From NCBI GenBank assembly GCA_011947345.1, contig JAAVTG010000561.1, positions 434,001-498,000 of the forward strand: a stretch of DNA of 64,000 nt, given 5' to 3'. Below the pieces are notes generated by a model, which made no database searches, was not told the origin of the DNA, and was given only the letters and a program-made list of their open reading frames with translations. This stretch comes from Phytophthora quininea (lineage: Eukaryota > Oomycota > Peronosporomycetes > Peronosporales > Peronosporaceae). Below are positions 1-9,987 of this stretch, piece by piece. A program made the position numbers and the translations under genes. Within the stretch, counting starts at the first letter, position 1. Each line of letters opens with the position of its first letter.

Positions 1-442
1 GCATCCGAGTTGAACTTTTCATATCCGCACGCCAATATCGCAGCAACGCGCAGTTGCCGCGGCACCGCAATCGACTTATCCGTCACCAGCATCATTAGAT
101 CCCTCGTATTGAAGATGCCAGTTGGGAATGTACTCGCGTCGGGAAGAATATACGATTCTTGGGCATGGAGAACAAACTCTCGTTTTGCAGCTATGTGTAG
201 ATTTAGCAGACGCAGCTTCGTGTGCATTGGGGTCAGTGGTAACCCGTCTTGGTTTTTCTTGTAGAACAGAGCCCTCAATTCCTAGCAGAAACGTTAGACC
301 TCATATTTCAAAGAAACCTACCATACAATAACTTTGAACAAACCTGAGAAAACAAGCCTATATGCTCGTGAGACAGCGAGCTTAACACAAAGTTCGCTTG
401 GTTCTGTTCACCATTGACCAACGTTTCCTTGACCAAAAGGAT
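1..442. other. Intergenic, no gene recognised
   Basis: Short open frames on both strands show no recognisable domain, signal peptide or paired exon signals. The stretch lies downstream of the last recognisable exon of the minus-strand carrier gene and could hold its 3' untranslated region. Confidence 0.4.
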
Positions 443-1963
443 CTACGGACACACGAAACCATCATGCTCAACACCAGGCCTATCCACTGTACTGCCTTGA
501 AGACGGCTTACCTGGTCTGGGGTAAAATCAACCAAAGGAGACGTTAAATCCAGATATCCTTGGCGCAATGAAGCATAAAATTCCGAAGCGTATGACTTTC
601 GAGCTGCCAGAGCGTCAACAAACCACGTTGTAGACGTAATAATCATCAAAAAGCTGTCAGAGAGAGAGAGAAAAGCTTAGCACGACACACAAACAAGACA
701 TGACGCTCTGTTCGAACCTTGATGAGGACGTGCCAATAAATTGGGTAACCACAGTAGCCGTCAAAAACATCGACAGCACTGCTCCAAAATCCGTGACAGT
801 GAGCGGAACGGGCCGCAGACGAAATTCTGGAAGCGCCCTCGCTCATTCTCATTGAATGGCAGCCACAGCAATTGCCGCGCCGGATTAAAAATGGCTTGTG
901 ACACTGCGTTGTACAGTGCTCGAGTAAAAATCAACGAGTAAACAGACTAACACACCAGCACAATTATTGTCAGCAAGGACGCCAAGAAATCCTCGCAAAA
1001 ACTCACATTCGATACGTAGGTAGAAGCACCAAACAGGAAGATCGTCACCGGTAGCATACTGATGCCGTACATAACTCCAAAATGCGTGAAGAAGGGCCCT
1101 GACAAGAGTTGCATGGGGATCATCAGGAAGCTCTGCAGCCCGTTGATCATCGACAGCGACGACTTGACCTCGTCTTCAGGCTGCAGCGACACCACTGACA
1201 ACGTTGTATTATCTACCAGTACTCGCATGACCGTGGCCAGCATGTCAAAAAGCAGATATGCTTCAGATACGTCCTGTCCTGGATATCCCTGACAATGGCA
1301 GCAGACGACGTCGCTTCCTCTTGACTTTTCCCCGTTTTACTCTTCCAGTAGACTGCACTTTACTATTTGAAGTGAATTTCTCGGCTGAAACAAATAAAAC
1401 TCCAGCCACGAAGAACAAAATGGCTGAAGACGCCAGCAGGTTAAACTCCGTCGGCAAGTGGCTGCTCTGGATCGCTGGCAGCACCACAAAGCTCGCCAGT
1501 AAGCTGCCAAAAGTGGAGCCGAACGTAATCACTCCGAAAAACTTTTAGATTGCGCCACATCGAACGCCTTGGCACATAAATCCCAGAACTGTTGGGTTAA
1601 CCACTGCACCGACAGCTCAAGCCACAGGTAGAGCACCACGGAGACGACAGGGGCCAGCACAGGCGCCACTAGGGACAGCAGTGTTAGGAACAGTAGGACG
1701 AGCCCTAACACGGCAGGACTGGAGGCGTACAGCAGGCCAGGACGCGTCCCACGAGTCGCCAGCTGGTCGATTAATTGGGTCGCGATTGTAAGAGCGTAGG
1801 CCGTCGAGAGCGACAGCAGCAGCGTGAGCAGCGCCACGCTGGAGGCCGAGTAGCTGCGCAGGAAGATGGCGTCTCTGGAGATGGCGCCCAGCACGGACGA
1901 GCAGCACTGCAGCGTCCACAGCGCGCAGAAGAAGCCCACGCGCCGCAGCAGCTCGGCGTCCAT
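443..1963 (-). pseudogene. ATP:ADP antiporter (TLC/NTT) family carrier, frame-disrupted
   Basis: Multi-pass membrane protein resembling the nucleotide transporter (ATP:ADP antiporter) branch of the major facilitator superfamily. Several hydrophobic helices follow the ATG at 1963. The stretch WLTQQFWDLCAKAFDVAQSK then runs into FFGVITFGSTFGSLLASF after a frame change near 1540, which looks like one lost base in AAAAGTTTTTC. Later pieces in other frames keep family-like features: an acidic-start helix segment (1243-1007) with SMINGLQSFLMIPMQL, then LWLPFNENERGRFQNF and GPFRSL (about 800-880). A likely 60-nt intron (1006-947, GTGAGT...TTAG) joins two of them. The C-terminal piece is 649-443. At least two more frame changes occur near 1260 and 780. 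Whether it is dead or only damaged by consensus errors cannot be told here. Exact exon borders are uncertain, and family assignment is by pattern recognition. Its 5' exon is repeated inverted at 40238. Confidence 0.55.
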
Positions 1964-2519
1964 GGCGGTGTGCTACGTCGTCAGTATCTCGACCCAATTT
2001 CGTACCCAGTTTTAGGACATGTTTGGAGGGTCACAAAGTCTTAGATTTGAAACACGACTAAAAGATTCTCCGTTCTCCCAACGTTGCTGCTCGCTGCGTG
2101 AGGATGTCCATGTGATGGCCAGCGGCCCGGATCTGTCTATGATTTGTGCGCTGCGCTCTGCTTACAGCTGCGGATCGATGGAAAGCGTTCGAAGCGGGCG
2201 ATCTAGATCGGGACGCCCGCTAGCCGGTACAAGTGGCGATTTTATTGTGCTTGTTTGTCTGACGAGGTAGCCTTCTTCATCGAGTCGGCGTTGTTGGGAT
2301 GACTTATTACTTATTTACTGGGCTAGTGTGTGGATTGAACGGATGTCATGCTGGAAATGACATTCGAATTGGAAGTGATGGCTCTCAATGGGGAAGCAGT
2401 CCTTTCGAAGTGGAATTAACGGTGACCGTGGATGGTGGTTGGAGTGACTTTGGTGGGGTTTGGATGTTCATTGTTGAAAGCGCCGTGTCGAAGCTCAAGA
2501 CGAAGAAAGTTGCTAAACA
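1964..2519. other. Divergent intergenic region, carrier / secreted peptide
   Basis: Lies between the minus-strand carrier ATG and the plus-strand small secreted-protein ATG, so it probably holds both promoters. It is conserved in the other repeat arm (39681-40237) with scattered substitutions. No convincing oomycete initiator element was identified. Confidence 0.4.
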
Positions 2520-2804
2520 ATGCTGAAGATGTTGGTGGTCGCTGCTTTGTTGTCGGTCGTTGCTGCGGCCCAGTACGGAGGAAGCAATGAGAGCGGTTCA
2601 ATGGCGATGCACCCGTGTGTGATGGCGAACTCGAGCTCTGGCGACGGATCGACTGGGTCGGTCCTGTACGAGTCGGGGACGATGAGGATCGGCAACCGCA
2701 TTTTCCCGGTGGTCGACAAGGACGACGAAGAGAAGAGCTCGGCGAGCACGGTCGGTGGAGACACGATGAGCATTGGGAGCACGGTTCTTGTCGTGACGGA
2801 CTAA
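2520..2804 (+). CDS. Small secreted protein, left-arm copy
   Basis: A 94-residue protein starting MLKMLVVAALLSVVAAAQYGG, a clear signal peptide with a probable cut after the AAA/AQ region. The mature part is short, rich in Ser, Gly and Asp, and has a single Cys (HPCVMAN). It contains the charged patch DKDDEEKSS and ends in VLVVTD. No known domain, RXLR or LFLAK motif is visible. It converges on ABCC copy A, with under 100 bp between the stop codons. The copy in the right arm differs by a few residues and has a different C-terminus because of one missing base. Secretion is inferred from the signal peptide; function is unknown. Confidence 0.65.
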   Translation: MLKMLVVAALLSVVAAAQYGGSNESGSMAMHPCVMANSSSGDGSTGSVLYESGTMRIGNRIFPVVDKDDEEKSSASTVGGDTMSIGSTVLVVTD

Positions 2805-2902
2805 GTGTGTGGCGATTGCGGCTTTAATGTTGTATTTGGATTCGTGTAGACTCAATTGGAAAAGCAAACTGTTCACGGATTACACATTCAAAATTCTTCA
2901 AC

Positions 2903-5900
2903 TTACGCAGTTCCTGATCGCTTCGCCAATGCTGCAAACACCGAGTCTGGTCGAGCCAGCAGATTCGATGGCGAATCGAACTCGGACACCTGACCGGCAT
3001 CCATCACCGCGATCTTATCGCAGTGCATGATCGTGTTGATGCGGTGCGCGATGATCAGCACCGTCTTGTCCGCGAACGTCTCCTTGATGGTCGTCTGGAT
3101 GAGCGCGTCCGTGGCCGTGTCCACGTTGGCCGTGGCCTCGTCCAGCACCACCACCTTGCTGTCTTTCAGCAGCGCGCGGCCGATGCAGATGAGCTGGCGC
3201 TGACCCACCGACAGGTTGTCGCCGCCCTCGGCCACCTCGAAGTCGAGCCCGGCGCCCCACCGACGCAGACTGTCCGCCATGTGCACCTGCTGCAGCACGT
3301 GCCAGATGCGCTCGTCCGAGTACTCGTGGAACGGGTCCAGGTTCTCTCGCAGCGGGCCGCTGAACAGCACGGGGTCCTGCGGGATGATGGCGAGGCTGCG
3401 GCGCAGTTCGCGCAGCTGGATGGTGGCGATGTCCACGTCGTCGATGAGCACGCGTCCGCTGTCGAAGTCGCAGATGCGGAAGAGCGCGACCATGAGCGAG
3501 CTCTTGCCGGCGCCGGTGCGTCCGCAGATGCCGACCTTCTCTCCGGCGGCGATGTCGAGGTCGACTCCGCGGAGAACGAGCGGCAGTTCGGGTCGGTATC
3601 GCATGTTCAGTCCTTCGAATCGGATCGAGCCGCGGGTGGGCCATGAGGAAGATGCGGGTTCGTGCGAGTAGTTTGTGTAGTTGACGAGGTCCGTGGTGGA
3701 GTGACCTTCTTCGGACTCAATCTCGATCTTCCGGAAGTGGAGAAGGCGCTCGACACTGGTCATGGCATTGTCCGTGCGGTCGAAAGAGCGCATGACCCAC
3801 TGCATGACCGACGTCAGCATCAGCGAGTACGTCAGTGACAGTCCTGAAGTCATGGAGCCGACAGCTCCGCGCGTGGAAACCAGATAAAGCGTGACGATGA
3901 AGATGACGAGCACAGACAGCAGATCCAGACGCGTCGAAAGCCAGCGGTTGGCGGACCAATACGTCAGGAACAGGTTGGTGTTGGTGTCGACCACCTGACG
4001 GTTCTTGGCCGAGAACTGGTTCTCCATGCTGAAAGCGCGGATCGTGGCCAGACCAGTCAACGTCTCGCCAAAGAGATTGTACACGGGCGTCCGGGTGACT
4101 CCTTCCATTCGCTTGACCTCTCGCGAAGTCTTCTTGAAGTACTGGCCCGTGCAGACAAAGATGCCGAGGATCGGGATGTAAGACACTCCGATCCAGTAGG
4201 ACGCGAACGCTGACACCACGAGCGAGCCGAAGCCCATCGAGACGTTCTGGAACAGAAGCTGGTACTCTCGAGGCAGGTTGGTGTCCATTTGGTCGAGGTC
4301 GTTGGAGAAGCGGTTTAGGATCTGGCCCACCGGAGTCACGTCGAAGTATCTCGTCACTGGAGCCTGAAGAACTCGTCGGAAAAGCTCGTCGTGCAGGTGG
4401 TGCGAAGTGCGAACACAAGCCTCGATCATCATCAGCGCACGGCCGATGGTTAGTACGGAGCACAAGACGATGAAGCCGAGGTACCACATGCCGTAGGTCG
4501 TGCCTGAATACGTCGGGTCGACTCCACGACGCGGCATGTTGCGAGCCCAGTGGCCAGGCCACCAGTCCACTACAGTGCGCGAGGCTTGAGCGATCAAGTA
4601 ACCGGCAACCAGGCCCAGTACGACAGCCACACCGTTGAAGCCGGTCTCGTCGAAGTACGTCCTGTAGACGCGGCTGCCCACGGTGCCTTTGACGCGGTCT
4701 TCGGCCTTGATCAGCTTGGTCGGCTCGGCGTCGCCCTCTTTGTCTTCCAGAATCGCCTCCATCGTTTCATCGTCTGTCTCGCCATCGTTGCTAGCAGATT
4801 TGTTCTGCTTGTTCTTTTCCGTGAGCACGCCGCTGGGTGCGCATCTCAGCTCCGGGAACTGCTTCGCTACGTCCTCGAAAGCGCCCTGGGCGGCAATCGC
4901 TCCATCCTGCAGGAACACAACGTGGTCTGCATTCGGCAGCAAGTCGTAGTGGCTGTTGAGAACCAACAACCGCGTCTGGCCGTACGCCATACCAACGATG
5001 CACTCCTCGAAGATGGCGTGCGCAACGTGAGGGTCCACAGCACTGAGAGGGTCATCCAAGATCAGCACGTCCGTGCCGGAGCGATACATGGCACGCGCAA
5101 TCGCAATGCGAGCTTTCTGACCACCGCTAAGGTTGATACCTCGCTCGCCAATTTCCGTCGCGTCACCGTGAGGGAGGGCGTGCAGATCCGTCGCCAGTTG
5201 AGAAGCCTTCAGGACACGAGCGTACCGCAACGCATCGAACTCCTGTTCAAACAGGATGTTGTCGCGCAGGGTCGAGTTGCGGATCCACGTGTCTTGGCTC
5301 ACGTACGAAATGTTGCCTCCGACTGCCAGCAGGCCCGAGGTTCGGGGCATCTCTCCCAGCAGCGCATTGAGGAGACTCGATTTGCCGGATCCAACCTTGC
5401 CGACGATCATCACGAGCGAGCCGCGCTCCACTTCGAAGTTGACGTTGTTGAGTTGGAAGCCTTGGCTGTCGTTGGAGTTTGCTGCTGAAAACTCCACCGA
5501 CTGCTCCACGTAGCCTGTGTTACTGTTCATGGTGCGTTCGTCCTTCCCGGAGTCGACGACGATGTCGGCACCGCTCGAGCTGTCGGGCCAGCAGAAGAAT
5601 CCGTCGCGAACCGAAATGCAGCCGCGATTAACCTTCGAGAGCCCAATCGGCATGCGAATGATTGGGTCGTTCTCCAATGCACCACGGCTAGTGATTTCGC
5701 CACTCTTTAGGAAATTGTCGATCCGCGCAAACGAGATTTTAGCTTTCGAGTGCTCGGCAATGGCTTGCGGCAGTTGGTTGAGGGCGGTGCGGCAGATGTT
5801 GACCATGGCAATGAGCGTGAATGCCTCGATGACTGTGATGGTGTGGCGAATCAGCACGTACAGACCCAGCGTAACGCCGGACAGGAAGGTTGGCGTGAGG

Positions 5901-6975
5901 AACAGCATGACCGTATTGATCACTTGGTACAGGTGGAATTGACGGAGCAGCTTGACTTCACGGGTACGCAGTCTCTGCACGCGTTGGGCCAGAGAGTCCT
6001 CCCACGCGTAGTACTTCATGACGCGGATGCCGAGCAGCGCCTCCGACGTGACTTTGACCCGCTCGTCGATGACCTCGAGCAGCTTCTTCTGCAGTCGTGC
6101 GATGCGGTCTCCTTGCTGGACGGAGATGGTCATGACGATGACGAGCACGGCCGCACCAGCGACGGCGGAGTAGAAGTTGAAGAGCAGGCCGATGAGGACG
6201 ACCGAGACGACGAAAGAGAGCGGCCCCATGACCAGCCACGGGCCGTGCGCCACAAAGTTGAAGACGCGCTCCGTGTCGACGCTCATGAGCGTGAGGATCT
6301 CACCGGTGGTGTAGTCTTGGCGAGCGGCGCTGGACAGTCTCAGCGATTTGTCATACACTAGCGCCATGCTGAGCGACCGCATGTTCGCCGCGACGCGTGC
6401 CGACCGGAAGAAGAGGTAGTTGAGCGTGCAGACGGCGAAGAAAGAACTACCTGTCATTAGCGCCACCAGCCAGTAGCCGCTGGAGATGTGGAACAAGTTT
6501 GGCTTGCCGTTGAGGAATTGAGCAGTGCCTGCGCCACATAGGACTGCAAGCCCAGCGCCGCGACGTACAAGATGCAGCCGATAAATACGACGAACAGCTC
6601 GCTCTGGAACGTCTTGGCGTAGGCGAAACCCAACGGAGACATCCCGAACGTGCGCTTAGCGTTCGGGTTGTAGACGCGTCGGAAGCGGTCTTCCAGCGAG
6701 TTGCACGAGTCGCTTGAGCAGAGAGGCCACATGTCCTCCATCTCCAGCACGCGCTTTCCGCCCAGCGTGATCATCGGCTGGATCCATTGCGCAAGAACGA
6801 TGGACGGTAGTGAAGCCTTGTCGAGCGGGTTGGGACGCTGGCTGAAAGGGATTTCTTGGGGTTTGGAGGCTTCTTTTAGTATCGACGGTTCTTCGAGGAG
6901 AACTGATGGCGTCAAAGGTGTTGATAAACCCCGGACGTAGTTGAACTCGTCGACGGTACGCACGGTGGGCGCCAT
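2903..6975 (-). CDS. ABCC (MRP-type) transporter, copy A, one frameshift
   Basis: Full ABC exporter with order TMD1-NBD1-TMD2-NBD2. It begins MAPTVRTVDEFNYVRG at 6975 and ends at 2903. Restoring one base near 6520 gives 1357 codons, the same length as copy G. Copy G has CTGCTCCAATTC where A has CTGCTCAATTC, so A lacks one C. NBD1 carries GKVGSGKSS and LSGGQ followed by LILDDP, with Asp in place of the catalytic Glu as is usual in ABCC proteins. NBD2 carries GRTGAGKSS, LSVGQ and VVLDEA, the canonical site. Family members export organic anions and conjugates; the substrate here is unknown. It lies in the left inverted-repeat arm. The frameshift may be an assembly error. Confidence 0.85.
2949..3595 (-). 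repeat. Homogenised NBD2 block, copy A
   Basis: 647-bp block from the RPELPL codons to the LAR codons, with no indel relative to the other six copies. It carries the variants GEKVG and RVLIDD, shared with neighbour B rather than with its inverted-repeat partner G. Confidence 0.85.
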
Positions 6976-7581
6976 GATCAACTTTCAGGTAAAGCGCTGA
7001 AGTGGCTTGTTCGAGGCAAATTGCCCAATGACCGAGATCTACAGCAGCGGGTTTTAACGAGAACCGTCCCACAAAATCTACTGCGTGCGGTGTCCTCAAG
7101 ACGATCCTCGTGTTTGTGGATAAGCCATCCATTCATGGGAGCTAGGTCTCCGGATGTAAGATTCGTGAAACATCTGCCGGCGGCGGATCCTGAGCACGGC
7201 CAATGATAGTTAGCAACCTCGTCCCAGAACTATGCAGTACTGTACTATCAAGAATATGCCAAGAACGCCAATCTGATCGAGATCGCCTCCACTTGAGGCT
7301 CCAACGTGTCCACCACCAACAACGTCGAAAGTTGGTCGTCGTCCAACGATCTACACATTGTCTTGCCGTGATTTTACAGTACAAAATTTATCGACACTCG
7401 ATTACAAGACACCCATCTATGCAGAACGTCAAGCTGAAGTTTGGCGATTGTGCTTCGTGTCCAACTTTGGCCAGATTAGTCAAAGTGCACCCCATCGAAA
7501 ACTGCCGTTTGTCTGTTCGAGTGTCCAACGACAAAGCGGCAGCCGCAACTCATGTGGTGGGGACTTTCGTGGCACGCAGAC

Positions 7582-7605
7582 GTCTAAGCATTACGATGCT
7601 TAGAC
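7582..7605. repeat. Perfect hairpin in left arm
   Basis: GTCTAAGCAT and ATGCTTAGAC are exact inverted copies separated by TACG. The mirror hairpin at 34593-34616 keeps both stems. It could be a relic of a small transposable element or a chance palindrome. Confidence 0.6.
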
Positions 7606-8330
7606 AAGTCGGAGCGAGTCTTACGTCGCTGAGGGTCTTAAGAGTTTTGTACCGTCTCACGAGTTTCTGAAGTTTTGCCAACCACTACAACTTGCTGGCT
7701 CAAGTGCGTAGTGTAGTGGCCTCGGTAGTGAAGTTGGCGAGATAGATAGTCGAAAAGACTAACGGCGTTAGTCGTTAATTGCAGCGCTTAGTAGGAGCAT
7801 GCACTGGTTAATAAGATATAATACCCACAACGCTGCAAACTGCTCCAAATCTTGAAGAAGAGACGTTTGTGATAGACGAAATATCACATCGCAATTCCGT
7901 ATCAACGACAACATGTTGCCAACGACGCGGAGTACGTGGCTCGACGAGGCTCAAACAACCAATGAGGTCCCCAGTCGATTGAGAGTGCTGCTGGATTTTC
8001 AGCGACTTTACTAGGATAGTCTCGCCATGACAACGCCAAACGCAAGCCAAAAGTACGGCGAGATTCTATCTTCGTGAGCTGGTGTCCAACGCACAACACC
8101 TCAGCTGTAAGCGAGGCAAAATTCCTGGTCCTCAACGGGCCGTTGACAACGGCAATGAAACCTCGTCTGGCGGTATCCTAAAAGCGATGCATACAGTCTC
8201 CCGGCTCAGCTCGTCGGAGTGAAGTCATACTTCTGGTCGTAAATCCCTTTCAATTCGGCGCAGCTGGCACGAACGCCATCGCCACTACTGAAGAGAGCCC
8301 ATTTGGTGTTCTCTCCTCAAGCAACATCCC

Positions 8331-8426
8331 ATGGGTGCTACCGAATTCCTCCTCGCGCTCTATCTTGCCTCGTCAGCGAACCTGACCGAATCGCTCTCGG
8401 TTAAAGTTGACTACGGAGAGGAGTGA
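8331..8426 (+). pseudogene. Truncated remnant of the 33592-33894 ORF
   Basis: Starts MGATEFLLALYLASS like the right-arm ORF and stays in frame for 31 codons. It then meets TGA where the right arm has TGG (GAGTGA against GAGTGG). Similarity decays soon afterwards, near the inner edge of the arm. This is a substitution-type stop, unlike the single-base deletions seen elsewhere. Confidence 0.5.
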
Positions 8427-8547
8427 ACAAGCGCCGGCAGTCAAAACCTCAACATTTTGCTCTACAACGACGCATTCAACACCATAGCGAAGCTTTCATA
8501 CATAGCGACTAATTGTGTACATCACTCAAATAACTACACACAAAATA

Positions 8548-8560
8548 GCATTTTCATTTT
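8548..8560 (+). promoter_or_regulatory. Possible oomycete Inr/FPR-like start element
   Basis: GCATTTTCATTTT lies about 60 bp upstream of the proposed ATG at 8616. It partly resembles the oomycete initiator plus flanking element (GCTCATTYYNCAWTTT), lacking the exact spacing. The match is weak and was judged by eye. Confidence 0.25.
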
Positions 8561-8615
8561 TCGCATAATTTGCGTCTTGTAGGCGTTCCTCTTGTGCTCG
8601 TCCCTCTCTGCGTCC

Positions 8616-9877
8616 ATGGGCGGCTGTCCGACGATGATCCAGCGCCGTAACAAGGTGGCCCTACCTCCTGGCTATAGTCAGCTAGTACGTGCAGCTCTGT
8701 TGTCTCTATAGCAGTAGAATCCGCCACGTTATGACACAAACTCGTTGTCATCTCTTTTCAATTTCAGCACTGGATGCGGCTATGCCAATCCGGACAAGAC
8801 CTCTCGGGCCTCCGTGGGGGTCCTCCACGTCGTGGTATTACCATGGAGGAAGTGGGCAGACACAACACCGAGGAGGACTGCTGGAGCGTGCTGGACGGCA
8901 AGGTCTACAACATGACGCCGTACCTTAAATTCCACCCCGGAGGCGTCGCCGACCTCATGCTGTCGGCTGGCGGGGACTGCACTGACCTCTTCAACGAGAA
9001 GCACCCGTGGGTCAACGGCCACAGCATGCTGGAGAAGTGCTTCGTCGGGTTATTGGACCCGGATTCGGTGGCTGGTGGAGCCACCGAGTCGTCCAAGTTT
9101 GCACTAGATAAGACGCAGTGGCGTGCTTTCACGCTGGCGTTTAAACAGACAGTAAGTCATCAAACGGTCAAGTTTACATTTGAGCTGCCGGGGAACAAAC
9201 TATTGGGACTGGAAGTCCCTGGACAGCACCTCAAAGTGCGAGCCAAGATCAACGGACACATGATCGAGCGAGCGTTCACGCCGACCTCCAAGTTCTCGCA
9301 GCCTGTGACCTTTGACTTGCTCGTTAAGGTGTATCCGGACGGCATCATGAGCAGCTACCTGGACTCTTTGCCGATCGGCGCCAGCGTGGAGATGTTGGGT
9401 CCACAGGGAGCACTTGCCTACCCTGAGGCTGGGACAGTCACCGTTGGAGCTCACCCGAAGCTCACTAATGTACAACATCTTGTGCTGATCGCTGCAGGTA
9501 CTGGCATCGCACCGATGCTACAGCTGATTCGCGCAGTCATGGAGAATAACGTGGACACTACTAAGATTACGCTGGTGGACTGCAACCATTCGCTAGCGCA
9601 CATCATCGCGCTACCGCAGTTGGAACCGCTGGCCAATATGTTCCCGGACCGTGTCAAGGTGCACCACGTGCTTCATGACGCCAGCGAGAATGATACCCAG
9701 GAGCTGGGCTCGTTCCGAACGGGAAAGCGACTGGATCAGTCGTTGCTAGAAGAGCTGCTGCCAAAAGCATCGCCTGACGTGGCCGTTTTCCATTGTGGAC
9801 CGCCTGCGTTCGATGAGTCTGTGGCTGCGATGTTGAAAGTGATCGGCTACAAGGAAACCCAGATATTCATGTTCTAA
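8616..9877 (+). CDS. Cytochrome b5 / b5 reductase fusion (Ncb5or type)
   Basis: Soluble haem-FAD oxidoreductase. Exon 1 is 8616-8684, the intron 8685-8767 (GTACGT...TTTCAG), exon 2 8768-9877; the product is 392 residues. The spliced N-terminus RRNKVALPPGYSQL joined to HWMRLCQSGQDLSGLRG matches the stretch that precedes the b5 domain in Ncb5or (CYB5R4) proteins, which supports this start and splice. The b5 domain has HPGG (His79) and KHPW (His102) as likely axial haem ligands. The reductase part has RAFTPTS (FAD site, Phe for the usual Tyr), AGTGIAPMLQ and HCGPPAF (NAD site). The usual CS domain between them is absent, so it is shorter than animal Ncb5or. Family members pass electrons from NAD(P)H to haem and acceptors. 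It lies just inside the left repeat arm and has no copy beside the right arm. Confidence 0.88.
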
Positions 9878-9987
9878 GCGAAAGGAATTCACCATCTTAG
9901 ATTACACGCTGAAGTAGAAAAGTTTAAACAGAATTTCCTGGCCGAAACGAATGCCTTCTTATTCAACAGCAACAGCAATTTCAGCTT

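Larger units (their letters stand above)
1764..8480 (+). repeat. Left arm of large inverted repeat
   Basis: Reverse-complement match of about 33745-40437. Paired landmarks keep a nearly constant coordinate sum of about 42198-42225: carrier ATG 1963/40238, ABCC stop 2903/39296, ABCC ATG 6975/35223 and hairpin 7582/34616. The outer edge lies just inside the carrier gene, where both arms share ATTAATCGACCA and then diverge. The inner edge fades between about 8430 and 8500. Arms are highly similar by eye (mid-to-high 90s percent); identity was not computed. Confidence 0.9.
6976..8615. other. Non-coding part of left repeat arm
   Basis: Upstream of ABCC copy A and of the Ncb5or-like gene. It contains a perfect 10-bp-stem hairpin (7582-7605), a truncated remnant of a right-arm ORF (8331-8426) and an open frame of 155 codons (7203-7670). 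A counterpart of that frame is also open in the right arm, but it has no recognisable domain. The promoters of both flanking genes should lie here. Confidence 0.5.

Noticed and set aside
4550..5488. Long antisense open frame (312 codons) opposite NBD1 of ABCC copy A, with a mirror opposite copy G
   Set aside because: It is the shadow of a GC-rich coding region; the sense strand carries all ABC motifs and the antisense product has no domain.
7203..7670. 155-codon plus-strand frame in the left arm, also open as 141 codons in the right arm
   Set aside because: Conservation is explained by the recent duplication; no domain, start context or splice partner was found.
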